Shown here: positions 51,520 through 58,675 of the stretch, piece after piece
How the letters are laid out: every line of letters begins with the position of its first letter
How positions within the stretch are numbered: the first letter of the stretch is position 1
Assembly (NCBI GenBank): GCA_017999365.1
Contig: JAGNLW010000001.1
Coordinates: 442,239-506,238, forward strand
Length of the DNA stretch: 64,000 nt
From: Candidatus Aminicenantota bacterium
GTDB lineage: Bacteria; Acidobacteriota; Aminicenantia; Aminicenantales; Saccharicenantaceae
Reading direction: 5' to 3'
Notes under the pieces: generated by a model
What the model saw: only the letters and a program-made list of their open reading frames with translations
What the model was told of the DNA's origin: nothing
Database searches by the model: none
Translations under genes and position numbers: made by a program

Positions 51520-53709
51520 GTGCCGGTGACGGATCGGGCTATAGGCCGACATCTGTTCGGAGCTGAATTGCCGGACGAACATGTCGTCGCCCGGACATCA
51601 TCCGGCGTGTCTCTCCCGCCAGGCCGCGCCAAACGCGACTTCGTCATGGGCGTCTATCCGCTTCTCGAGGACGAAACGTGCTGGTTCCTGGCTGCGGACT
51701 TCGATAAGAAGCACTGGCCCTCAGACATCGCAGCGTTCCGACAAGCATGCCTGAGCTTTGGGGTGGTCGTCGCCTTTGAGCGCTCCCGCTCGGGGAATGG
51801 CGCTCACGCCTGGCTCTTCTTTGCCGAGCCCGTCCCCGCCGCCTTGGCGCGGCGCTTGGGTTGCCTCATTCTCACTGAAGCCATCGACCTCAGCCCGGAG
51901 ATCGGCCTCGATTCCTACGACCGCCTGTTCCCCAGCCAGGATGTCATGCCCAACGGAGGATTCGGCAACCTCATCGCCCTCCCGCTACAGCACCGCGCTG
52001 CCTCCTCGGGCAACAGCCTTTTTATCGATGAGGGCCTGGCGCCCATCGCCGATCAGTGGTCGTATCTTTCGTCCCTTTCTTCCCAGCGCATTCCCCGCGC
52101 TACGATCGAGGGCCTCGTCGAAGAAGCCGCGCGTAAGGGCAATGTCATCGGTATTCGTCTCCCCGTGAGTGACGATGCCGAAGACGAGACCGAACCGTGG
52201 CGAGCGCTTCCCTCGCGGCGTTCCCGCTCCGCCGATCGGGCCCTGCGCGGCCCGTTCCCACCCAGGATCCCCCTCGTCCTCGCCAATACCATCTACATCG
52301 ATAAGGCACTCCTTACCCCGGCCCTCCGATCACGTCTCATCCGGCTCGCGTCGTTCCAGAACCCCGAGTTCTACAAAGCCCAAGCCTTGCGCCTCTCGAC
52401 GTTCGGCAAGCCGCGGATCATCTCGTGCGCGGAGGATTACCCCCGCCATATCGCTTTGCCGCGCGGCTGCCTCGACGACACAATCGAATTCCTATCATCC
52501 CTCGGCATCGAAGCCCCAATCGATGATAAGCGGATATCAGGAGCCCCCGGTTCTCCGCCCATCTCGTTCCATTTTACGGGCACTCTCCGCCCCGAACAGG
52601 AACAGGCCGTCGCCGCACTCCTCCCCCACGACACAGGAATCCTCGCCGCGGCCACAGCCTTTGGGAAGACCGTCGTTGCCGCCCGCATGATAGCCGCCCG
52701 CTCCGTGCCCACGCTCGTCCTCGTCCACCGCCGCCAACTCCTTGATCAATGGGCCGCACAACTCAAGGAGTTCTTGGGCCTCTCCCCCGGAGACATCGGC
52801 TTTATCGGCTCGGGAAAGCGCAAGCCGGGTGGCCGCATCGATATCGCGCTCATCCAAAGCCTGTGCCGGAAGGGCGTCGTCGACGACATCGTTCAGGGCT
52901 ACGGCCTCCTCGTCATCGACGAATGCCATCACATCCCGGCCGTGTCCTTCGAGCAGGTCGCGCGCCGATTCGGGGGAAGGTACGTTCTCGGGCTGTCGGC
53001 GACGGTAACTCGCAAGGACGGTCACCACCCGATCATCTACATGCAGTGCGGCCCGGCGCGATTCCGCGTCGGAGCGAAGCAGGGTACCGAGGCCCATCCG
53101 TTCGACCATACGGTCATCGTGCGCCCCACGGGCTTCGATTTGCCCCGAACTGCTCCCGAGAAGCTCACGATCCAGGAGATCTACGATCTCCTTATCAACG
53201 ACGAAGCGCGCAACGACCTCATCTTTGAAGACGTTGTGCGGGCCATCTTGAACGAGAGGCGCTCGCCGGTACTGATCACGGAGCGCCGCAACCATCTCGA
53301 GATGCTCGCTGAGCGCTTCCGGCCGCGCGTACGAAACGTGGTCGTCTTCAAGGGCGGGATGGGGCAGAAGCAGAGGGATCAGCTTCGGGAGCGGCTCGCA
53401 GCGATCGGCGATGACGAGGACCGGCTTATCATTGCGACAGGCCGTTATCTCGGCGAGGGTTTCGACGACGCCCGCCTCGATACCCTCTTTCTAACGCTTC
53501 CGATCTCGTGGAAAGGGACGCTCGCGCAGTATGCCGGCCGCCTTCACCGGCTCCACTACAATAAGCGCGAGGTCCGGATTTACGACTACGCGGACCTCAG
53601 GGTCGCGATGCTCGAGCGCATGTTCAAGCGCAGGCTGGGGGGATATAGGGCGCTGGGGTATGAAGCCGAGGAGGCGATGCGGAAAGAGAACCGTCGTCAG
53701 GCGCGATAG
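51520..53709 (+). CDS. TOTE conflict system primase-helicase, main fragment
   Basis: 729 residues in the same frame as the N-terminal fragment (whole conceptual gene 51031-53709, ~892 residues). Archaeo-eukaryotic primase module: CWFLAADFDKKHW with the metal-binding DxD (about residues 60-62 here) and RSGNGAHAWLFF (SGxH-type motif). A DEAD-like superfamily 2 helicase follows: AAATAFGKTVVAARM (motif I), LVIDECHHIPA (motif II, DECH), LGLSATVTRKDG (motif III), YLGEGFDDARLDTLFL and YAGRLHRL (motifs V-VI). Proposed role: mobile-element conflict or defence acting on nucleic acids. There is no separate nuclease domain after the helicase. No ribosome-binding site precedes the GTG, so expression depends on readthrough or reinitiation. 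Confidence 0.85.
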   Translation: MPVTDRAIGRHLFGAELPDEHVVARTSSGVSLPPGRAKRDFVMGVYPLLEDETCWFLAADFDKKHWPSDIAAFRQACLSFGVVVAFERSRSGNGAHAWLFFAEPVPAALARRLGCLILTEAIDLSPEIGLDSYDRLFPSQDVMPNGGFGNLIALPLQHRAASSGNSLFIDEGLAPIADQWSYLSSLSSQRIPRATIEGLVEEAARKGNVIGIRLPVSDDAEDETEPWRALPSRRSRSADRALRGPFPPRIPLVLANTIYIDKALLTPALRSRLIRLASFQNPEFYKAQALRLSTFGKPRIISCAEDYPRHIALPRGCLDDTIEFLSSLGIEAPIDDKRISGAPGSPPISFHFTGTLRPEQEQAVAALLPHDTGILAAATAFGKTVVAARMIAARSVPTLVLVHRRQLLDQWAAQLKEFLGLSPGDIGFIGSGKRKPGGRIDIALIQSLCRKGVVDDIVQGYGLLVIDECHHIPAVSFEQVARRFGGRYVLGLSATVTRKDGHHPIIYMQCGPARFRVGAKQGTEAHPFDHTVIVRPTGFDLPRTAPEKLTIQEIYDLLINDEARNDLIFEDVVRAILNERRSPVLITERRNHLEMLAERFRPRVRNVVVFKGGMGQKQRDQLRERLAAIGDDEDRLIIATGRYLGEGFDDARLDTLFLTLPISWKGTLAQYAGRLHRLHYNKREVRIYDYADLRVAMLERMFKRRLGGYRALGYEAEEAMRKENRRQAR

Positions 53710-53749
53710 GTTAGGAGAGGTCTCTCGGCAAAGGGAGACAGGTCATAAC

Positions 53750-54616
53750 CTATAGGATTTTGACCCGGGATACGACGTCCAGGAAGAATTCCTTCGACCA
53801 TAACGCCAGTGCCCCGGGGTCCTTCAGGAAACGCTCCGCTTCTCCCCTGATCTGACGGATGTCGACGCGCTCTATTCTCCTGGTCAAAAGGCCGCGGAGA
53901 TCCGCTTCCGTTAGAGGCGCCGGCCCCTCCCAATGCCCGGACTGACGCATCCTCTGTTCGAGGTGAGAGAGCCGGAGCTCGGGGTGATGGGCAGCGAACC
54001 AGACGAGGTCGTACCAGTCACGCCCCTTGACCCGGCTCTTCCAATCCCTGCAAAGAACGGCGTGCATCTTCCCGGCGAAAAGATCGGGCAGCGCGAACGT
54101 CCTGACAGCGAACGGGACGGGCCGAAGCAGGTAACGGACCTCCGTCGAGAACCCCGGCGGCGGGTCCGTGTCGACCTCGAGCTTGATCTTAAGAACCTGG
54201 TTCCGGGGGACCTGCTGGACGAGGCCCCGCCCGAACTCGACCGTGATCATCTGGGTGCGCGTGTCGGCCTTGAGGAAGGCGGATTGAACGGCCGTTTGAG
54301 CCTGCTTCGTGCGGCTTTCGACCTCGACGGCGAAGCCGAAGGAAGCGAGCTCCCTCTTCAGGGACTCGCTATAGTCGGCGAGATCGAAGCCATCTCTCTT
54401 CTTCAATAGCGAGAAGTCCAGGTCCTCCGAATAGCGGTCGAGGCCGTAAAGCACACGGAGGGCGGTGCCGCCGTAGAAAGCCGCCTTCTCGAAGAACTTG
54501 CCTCGCCAGAGGCCGAGGAGCGCGATCTCCTGCATGACCTCCCTCAAGGCCCACAGCGAGTCCTGCACCGTGCGGATCTCGTAAGATGCCAGCATTTGAC
54601 GGACAGCCTCGTTCAT
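53750..54616 (-). CDS. AbiEii/AbiGii-type nucleotidyltransferase toxin
   Basis: A 288-residue protein. Nucleotidyltransferase motif FYGGTALRVLYGLDRYSEDLDFSLL (GG-T...R.SEDLD; motif I) with a later FALPDLFAGKMHAVLCRDWKSRVKGRDWYDLVWF (motifs III-IV). In AbiE systems this toxin transfers nucleotides to tRNA or another acceptor and is countered by AbiEi. Its gene overlaps that of the putative antitoxin by 4 nt on the minus strand, the canonical arrangement. Possible abortive-infection phage defence. Confidence 0.88.
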   Translation of the reverse strand: MNEAVRQMLASYEIRTVQDSLWALREVMQEIALLGLWRGKFFEKAAFYGGTALRVLYGLDRYSEDLDFSLLKKRDGFDLADYSESLKRELASFGFAVEVESRTKQAQTAVQSAFLKADTRTQMITVEFGRGLVQQVPRNQVLKIKLEVDTDPPPGFSTEVRYLLRPVPFAVRTFALPDLFAGKMHAVLCRDWKSRVKGRDWYDLVWFAAHHPELRLSHLEQRMRQSGHWEGPAPLTEADLRGLLTRRIERVDIRQIRGEAERFLKDPGALALWSKEFFLDVVSRVKIL

Positions 54617-55284
54617 CGGCTCTCCCCCTTTTCGGCTCTCTGGACACGCCTCACGAGCCCACTGAGATGCCTTAGCTTCAGTGATCGGTACCGTGTGGCG
54701 AAATCGTCGATCCTCTCGGCCGACAAGGACCTGAGGGCGCTGGCGTCGACCCTCAGGTCGGCCTCGAGGAAACGGCCCATCTCCGCGATCGACGCGATGC
54801 GCCCGCCCCGCGCCGAAACGACCTTGTCGGCCAATGCCTTCTCAGGCGAGGCGATCAGGAACGCCTGTTGGTTCTCCGCCTCTACCCGGATCACGCCGAC
54901 CTCATAGGCACGCGGCGGGATCTGCCGATAGATAAAGAGCCCAGCCGGGGTGCTGAACCGCTTTGACTTGCCAACTGTGACCGATGTCAGAGCTTCGACG
55001 CGCTCGGGTATGAGCCCGTGATGGGCAAGGGCGTAATCGAGCGAAACGTAGGACGGGCCGTAGATCAAGTTCGCCAGCAACTCCTTTGAATGTGGGTATC
55101 GTCGATAGCCGTTTCCGAAAACGTAAAGCCCCTTCTTGATCCTTATGATGGCTCCCTGCCTCAGCATGTCCGTGATCTTGTCCCTGGGAGAAGAAAGGCC
55201 CTTCATGGCCTCGGTCAGTGTCTGATAATCGAAGATCTCCGCCTGGATACGGTCGCGGATGGCTATGACATTCACGATTGACAC
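54613..55284 (-). CDS. AbiEi-type antitoxin/transcriptional regulator
   Basis: A 223-residue protein immediately upstream of, and overlapping, the AbiEii-like gene. N-terminal winged-helix (FDYQTLTEAMKGLSSPRDKITDMLRQGAIIRIKKGLYVFG), typical of AbiEi-type antitoxins. The middle contains LIYGPSYVSLDYALAHHGLIPERVEALTSVTVGKSKRFSTPAGLFIYRQI and the C-terminal part ASPEKALADKVVSARGGRIAS. It should bind its own promoter: two GTCGACA-type half-sites (TGTCGACTAATTGTCGACA, minus strand, 55291-55309) lie just upstream of the start and are a plausible operator. Confidence 0.85.
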   Translation of the reverse strand: MSIVNVIAIRDRIQAEIFDYQTLTEAMKGLSSPRDKITDMLRQGAIIRIKKGLYVFGNGYRRYPHSKELLANLIYGPSYVSLDYALAHHGLIPERVEALTSVTVGKSKRFSTPAGLFIYRQIPPRAYEVGVIRVEAENQQAFLIASPEKALADKVVSARGGRIASIAEMGRFLEADLRVDASALRSLSAERIDDFATRYRSLKLRHLSGLVRRVQRAEKGESR

Positions 55285-55289
55285 CAGTA

Positions 55290-55310
55290 TGTCGACTAAT
55301 TGTCGACATA
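55290..55310. promoter_or_regulatory. Probable operator of the AbiE-type operon
   Basis: Palindrome GTCGACTAATTGTCGAC upstream of the antitoxin start: TGTCGA and TCGACA half-sites. It sits where an autoregulating antitoxin would bind. Confidence 0.5.
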
Positions 55311-55329
55311 CTAGTCTAAATCTGCAGTG

Positions 55330-55500
55330 TTGTCAAGCCCCGAATCGCTCTCCGGGCAGTCCTTCAGCACAGCAGGCAGAAGAGGGACGATTCAGGACGC
55401 CCGGGGCACGCTTCTTTGGCATTACTTACGTTTCATAAGAGCCCTAAGGCCGAAATTTTTCCTTATGGAAAACGTTTGGGGCCTTCTCCCCATATATCGG
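55330..55500 (+). pseudogene. DNA (cytosine-5) methyltransferase remnant
   Basis: The frame reads SGQSFSTAGRRGTIQDARGTLLWHYLRFIRALRPKFFLMENVWGLL. GQSFSTAGRRG corresponds to the region after the catalytic PCQ (motif IV) and FLMENV to motif VI of C5 methyltransferases. Both ends of the gene are missing, and its catalytic Pro-Cys is already lost. It is cut on the right by the island's terminal repeats. Confidence 0.8.
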
Positions 55501-55506
55501 GTCAAA

Positions 55507-55556
55507 ATATTTGGGTCAGATTTGAGCCACATTTGAGCCACATCAGCGGGCAAAGG
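55507..55556. repeat. Right-end arm repeats of the island
   Basis: Contains TTTGAGCCACAT twice in tandem followed by CAGCGGGCAAAGGT; the last block matches GTGCCACATCAGGGGGCAAA left of the internal core at 49559. Likely recombinase arm-binding sites. Confidence 0.55.
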
Positions 55557-55639
55557 TGGGCAATTCTGGACAAACGAAGGCAAAATAGAATCAGGCCCGA
55601 GTCGCGCCTAATCCGATGATTCCACTTGCCATATGGGGA

Positions 55640-55691
55640 GAAAACGTGGCGTGCCTGAGAGGATTCGAACCTCCGACCTTTGGATCCGGAG
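55640..55691 (-). repeat. Second copy of tRNA-Arg(CCG) 3' half (att site next to the integrase)
   Basis: Identical to 44004-44055 over 52 nt: anticodon loop, T-arm, acceptor and CCA. To its right, element sequence (TCCAATTGTCC...) replaces the D-arm and 5' acceptor, so no functional tRNA forms here. The intact tRNA gene is expected beyond the right window edge. Confidence 0.85.
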
Positions 55692-55720
55692 TCCAATTGT
55701 CCAAGACCTCGCCTTGCTCT

Positions 55721-57106
55721 CTAAGCTGCTGATTTCGGGCCGCTTTCGGCCTCGGCGTTTGCTCCCGTCTCATCCGGCGAACAAATATAAACAGACCGGG
55801 CTTTGCGCTCAAGGGCGCCGACGGCGGTCGTCTTGCGGTCGAGTGACGAGTGAGCGTACCGCTCGGTGACGGTGACCGACGAGTGCCCCAGGAGCTCCTT
55901 GAGGGTGACGATGTCGCACTCCTCGATCAGCCGCGTAGCGAACGTGTGGCGCAGATCGTGGAAGCGGAGGCCTTCGACGCCTGCCGCCTTGCAGGCCGCC
56001 CTAAAACTCTTCTTGACGTCTGTGAGGGGCCTCCCCGTCTCAGGGTTGGGGAACACCCAGGGCGACCTGCCTCTTTCCTTGATCCCCTCCAGGGCGATCC
56101 TGACGATGCTGTTCATCGGGATCTCCCGCCGCCTGTCGGACTTCGTCCTCGTCAGGGTGATCGTCTTCCTCTTCAGGTCTACGTTCTCCCACCTGAGGCC
56201 CAAGATCTCGCCCCGCCTCATGCCCGTGTTGAGGGCGATGTCGACGATGTCGGCGAGGTAGGCGGGGCAGGCCGACAGGAGCCGCAGTTCCTCCTCCTCG
56301 GTCAGGATGCGCTCCCTGAAGTTGTCCCGTTCTGAGAATAGTTGGAACCTCGGCCGCGACGCGGCATAGCCCCAGTCGACAGCCAGGGTGAACATGCGGC
56401 GCAGGAGTGCCAGGTAGCGGTTGACAGACGACCTCGCCCGGCCCTTGGCCAGGAGAGCCCGCTTCAGGTCTTCGGCCCTCTCGGCAGTGACCTCTTCCAG
56501 ATCTTCGGCGGCGAAGAATTCCTTGAGGAAGCGTGCCCGGCTTTTGTCCACCCGCCACGAACGGAGGTTCGTCTTCGAGTACTTCTCGAGGTAGAGGTCG
56601 GCGAACTCGCAGAAGCTGGCCTGCTTCCTCCCCTTGATGCCGTTCCTCGCGTCGAAGTTCTCCCGCGTCACCCGCATGAGCTCGGCGAGTGCATCCTTGT
56701 GGCCCACAGCCTCCCTCACGACCCTCTGGACCCACTTCCCCGCCCTGTCGGGGTGGCAGATGACGAAGCGGGCCACGCCCGCCTTCGTCCTCCGCTCGTA
56801 GATCCGCCCGAACCCGTACCGCCAGACCTTCCTTCCTCCGCCCATCGTCGTCGGACCTCCCTTCCTGATGGCCCTGTCGTCGATGTCCACGCCCACGACC
56901 CTGGCGGGAAGAAGAACCTCGCGCACCTGAGCTCTGACGGCGGCCCCGCCCAGGTACTTATCGAGGTCCTCCCTCTTGATGCGGATCATCCCGCCGCGGA
57001 TCTTGAAGTAGCGGATGTCGCGCACCGCACAGAGTCGGTAGATGGTGGCCGCCGACACCTTGAGGAAGCAGGCAGCCTCGCGGACTGTGAACAGGCTCTC
57101 GGCCAT
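55721..57106 (-). CDS. Tyrosine recombinase/integrase with N-terminal excisionase-like HTH
   Basis: A 461-residue integrase 30 nt from the tRNA-derived att site. Residues 5-52 are a helix-turn-helix of the HTH_17/excisionase type (LFTVREAACFLKVSAATIYRL). Residues ~160-250 form the SAM-like core-binding domain. Catalytic domain ~270-425: Arg297 in NTGMRRGEILGLRW, His383 and Arg386 in RFHDLRHTFATRL, His408 in LLGHSS, nucleophile Tyr417 in TERYAHS. All five catalytic positions are present, so it should be active. Fusion of the Xis-like DNA-binding domain to the integrase is unusual. Confidence 0.92.
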   Translation of the reverse strand: MAESLFTVREAACFLKVSAATIYRLCAVRDIRYFKIRGGMIRIKREDLDKYLGGAAVRAQVREVLLPARVVGVDIDDRAIRKGGPTTMGGGRKVWRYGFGRIYERRTKAGVARFVICHPDRAGKWVQRVVREAVGHKDALAELMRVTRENFDARNGIKGRKQASFCEFADLYLEKYSKTNLRSWRVDKSRARFLKEFFAAEDLEEVTAERAEDLKRALLAKGRARSSVNRYLALLRRMFTLAVDWGYAASRPRFQLFSERDNFRERILTEEEELRLLSACPAYLADIVDIALNTGMRRGEILGLRWENVDLKRKTITLTRTKSDRRREIPMNSIVRIALEGIKERGRSPWVFPNPETGRPLTDVKKSFRAACKAAGVEGLRFHDLRHTFATRLIEECDIVTLKELLGHSSVTVTERYAHSSLDRKTTAVGALERKARSVYICSPDETGANAEAESGPKSAA

Positions 57107-57121
57107 CAGTGTTGCCTTTCG

Positions 57122-57143
57122 CCGGGGCTCAGCGGCCCCGGGG
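57122..57143 (-). promoter_or_regulatory. GC-rich hairpin in the integrase leader
   Basis: Minus strand CCGGGGC-CGCTGA-GCCCCGG, a 7-bp stem ending about 15 nt before the integrase start. It could mask ribosome entry. Confidence 0.4.
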
Positions 57144-57194
57144 AGATCTCCTTACCGGGAAACAGGCGCAGGTGCACAATGTTTTGTTGATGGT

Positions 57195-57228
57195 GGCCCG
57201 GGGGCCGCAGGCGCCCCCGGGCTCGGGC
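57195..57228 (-). repeat. 34-nt hairpin repeat, copy 1
   Basis: Identical to 57786-57819. Core CCCGGGGGC and GCCCCCGGG pair around a short loop. It begins immediately downstream of the stop codon of the 163-residue protein gene. It is not followed by a clear T-tract. Confidence 0.75.
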
Positions 57229-57230
57229 GA

Positions 57231-57722
57231 TTATGGGATCTCGGGCAGCTCGGTCGGGTCGACGTCCTTATAGGTGTCGGAATCGGGTTCCCTGTTCGGG
57301 TCCTTGTCCCAGTCGATCCGCGAACCGGCGGCCTTAAGCACTTCTGCTGTGAAGTCGATCAGGATCTGGAGGTCGGCATCGAGCCTCCGGCGCACATGGA
57401 TCTTGCGGAAGGCCTGGCGCACCCCTGCGGGCCATTCCCGCTGGGCGGCCCTGAGCAACTTGGTCGCATACTCGCCTTCCTCCTCCGGCGTCTGCCTCAT
57501 GTCCGGCCGAAGAAAAGGCGGCTCGTCGTGGAACATGTCGTTCCTCACCGTGGCGAGTAGACTGACAGGCTCGGGCTGGCCCTTTTTGGGTTTGGCCACC
57601 TTCTCATGCTCTTCGTAGAACAACTCAAGGACCTTGTAGATCGGCCAGGAGAGTTCTGACCAGCAGACCGGGTCGGCCTTCGCCGAGTACTCCGCCGCAT
57701 TCTGAAGCCTCTCTTTTTTCAT
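57231..57722 (-). CDS. Hypothetical protein of the integrative element
   Basis: A 163-residue soluble, acidic, mostly helical protein: ELSWPIYKVLELFYEEHEKVAKPKKG, LLATVRNDMFHDEPPFLRPDMRQTPEEEGEYATKLLRAAQREWP, and a DPNREPDSDTYKDVDPTELPEIP tail. No known domain recognised. GAAAGGAAAAC precedes the ATG, downstream of a CTCCC/GGGAG hairpin shared with the next gene upstream. Probably an accessory gene of the element. Confidence 0.65.
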   Translation of the reverse strand: MKKERLQNAAEYSAKADPVCWSELSWPIYKVLELFYEEHEKVAKPKKGQPEPVSLLATVRNDMFHDEPPFLRPDMRQTPEEEGEYATKLLRAAQREWPAGVRQAFRKIHVRRRLDADLQILIDFTAEVLKAAGSRIDWDKDPNREPDSDTYKDVDPTELPEIP

Positions 57723-57735
57723 GTTTTCCTTTCAC

Positions 57736-57774
57736 TCCCCTGTGGGAGCATTTGATTGGGATTACAGGCCCGTG
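57736..57774 (-). promoter_or_regulatory. Repeated leader with Shine-Dalgarno-proximal hairpin, copy 1
   Basis: CTCCC-CTGT-GGGAG stem (57736-57749) followed by TTTGATTGGGAT and CAGGCCCGTGC. It aligns with 58301-58340. On the minus strand the hairpin ends 13 nt before the ATG at 57722. Confidence 0.55.
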
Positions 57775-57785
57775 CAGTGTTGAGA

Positions 57786-57819
57786 GGCCCGGGGGCCGCA
57801 GGCGCCCCCGGGCTCGGGC
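57786..57819 (-). repeat. 34-nt hairpin repeat, copy 2
   Basis: Identical to 57195-57228; it starts 2 nt downstream of the stop codon of the 155-residue protein gene. Confidence 0.75.
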
Positions 57820-57821
57820 TG

Positions 57822-58289
57822 CTATTTTGCGGCCCTATTTCTTCTCATCCTAAGATACCTCTCGTATCGCGCCTTAAGAGGCCGAATTTTGACGCCTCCC
57901 CAACCGTCGTCGGTGCACCCCGCGATCTTGTCGTCGGCCCATAGTTCGAACAGCTCATCGCTCTCTTCATAGAGTCCGGTCCCCCTGTTGAGCACGAAGT
58001 AGTCCGGCTCGGCTGAAGAGACAATGCTGCCCGGCCGGCCTTTGCAGTTGGGATAGGCCTCGATCAGAATCGTTGTCCCATCCTTGTCCTCGACCGATTC
58101 GCGCAATTCGTACCCGCAGACCAGCTGGAATGTGTCCAGCTTTAATTGGACGTGTTGGATCAGTTTGCGATTGGAGACCATCTCGAAGACGAGGCTCCCT
58201 GGTAAAGTTCTCCTTTTGCCTGCCTTCCAGACCGGCGCCTCCTTCTGGTTCTTGGGCTCTCCACCCAGTTGCCGCGTGATGATAGGCAT
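57822..58289 (-). CDS. Hypothetical protein of the integrative element
   Basis: A 155-residue protein from the ATG at 58289 (AAGGAGAATTC upstream; the frame reaches 58436 but without a site). Segments: MPIITRQLGGEPKNQKEAPVWKAGKRRTLPGSLVFEMVSNRKLIQHVQLKLDTFQLVCGYELRE, YFVLNRGTGLYEESDELFELWADDKIAGCTDDGWGG, and a basic C-terminus YERYLRMRRNRAAK. No family recognised. First gene after a structured leader; followed by the same 34-nt hairpin as its neighbour. Confidence 0.65.
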   Translation of the reverse strand: MPIITRQLGGEPKNQKEAPVWKAGKRRTLPGSLVFEMVSNRKLIQHVQLKLDTFQLVCGYELRESVEDKDGTTILIEAYPNCKGRPGSIVSSAEPDYFVLNRGTGLYEESDELFELWADDKIAGCTDDGWGGVKIRPLKARYERYLRMRRNRAAK

Positions 58290-58300
58290 GAATTCTCCTT

Positions 58301-58340
58301 GCTCCCTGTGGGAGCTATTGAATGGGATGGCTGGCCCATG
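58301..58340 (-). promoter_or_regulatory. Repeated leader with Shine-Dalgarno-proximal hairpin, copy 2
   Basis: GCTCCC-TGT-GGGAGC stem (58301-58315) followed by TATTGAATGGGAT and TGGCCCATGC, aligning with the leader at 57736-57774. The hairpin ends 11 nt before the ATG at 58289 and abuts the GGAG site. Confidence 0.55.
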
Positions 58341-58378
58341 CCGGGGCGGGAGGTCGGACTGGGGGTTCTCCGTCTCTA

Positions 58379-58453
58379 GAAAACGAAAAAGCCATCGCGA
58401 CCTCCAGCGGGGGCAGGGCTCTTGCCGCCGCTTCAACGCTGGGTAACGATGGC
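58379..58453 (-). ncRNA. Structured leader RNA/possible attenuator or small RNA
   Basis: On the minus strand: GCCATCG, TTAC, CCAGCG, a 28-nt GC-rich loop, CGCTGG, AGGTCG, CGATGGC, then CTTTTTCGTTTTC. The two nested pairings followed by a T-tract look like a terminator hairpin about 175 nt downstream of a good promoter (58562-58590). No gene lies between. It could be an attenuator for the two downstream genes or a free small RNA. The whole stretch 58290-58675 contains no coding sequence that I can support. Confidence 0.5.
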
Positions 58454-58561
58454 TTAGCTGATCGGTGCTGCCGGGGCGAGGAGTCTTTGCTCCCGCTTTG
58501 GGCGCCTCGGCCGCTTGATCTTACGCGCCTTTAAGAGCGCGTTGACATAACGGGTATACAG

Positions 58562-58590
58562 ATATTAGCATTTTTCGCGATTGGGTGCAA
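58562..58590 (-). promoter_or_regulatory. Sigma70-type promoter driving the leader and accessory genes
   Basis: Minus strand: TTGCAC, 17-nt spacer, TAATAT. Confidence 0.6.
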
Positions 58591-58675
58591 GAAATATTTT
58601 TGGCCTTCAGACGACTTGCGGCCTGAACGTGCATGGGCCTCATCCTGCTTATAAGGCCTTTCTTGAGAAATCCCA

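Noticed and set aside
55640..55760. Complete tRNA-Arg gene
   Set aside because: The 3' half folds and encodes CCA, but no GTGCCTG acceptor strand or D-arm exists on the 5' side at either copy, so no cloverleaf forms.
57195..57819. CRISPR array or integron attC array
   Set aside because: Only two copies 591 nt apart; no CRISPR periodicity, and the 34-nt hairpin is far shorter than known attC sites.
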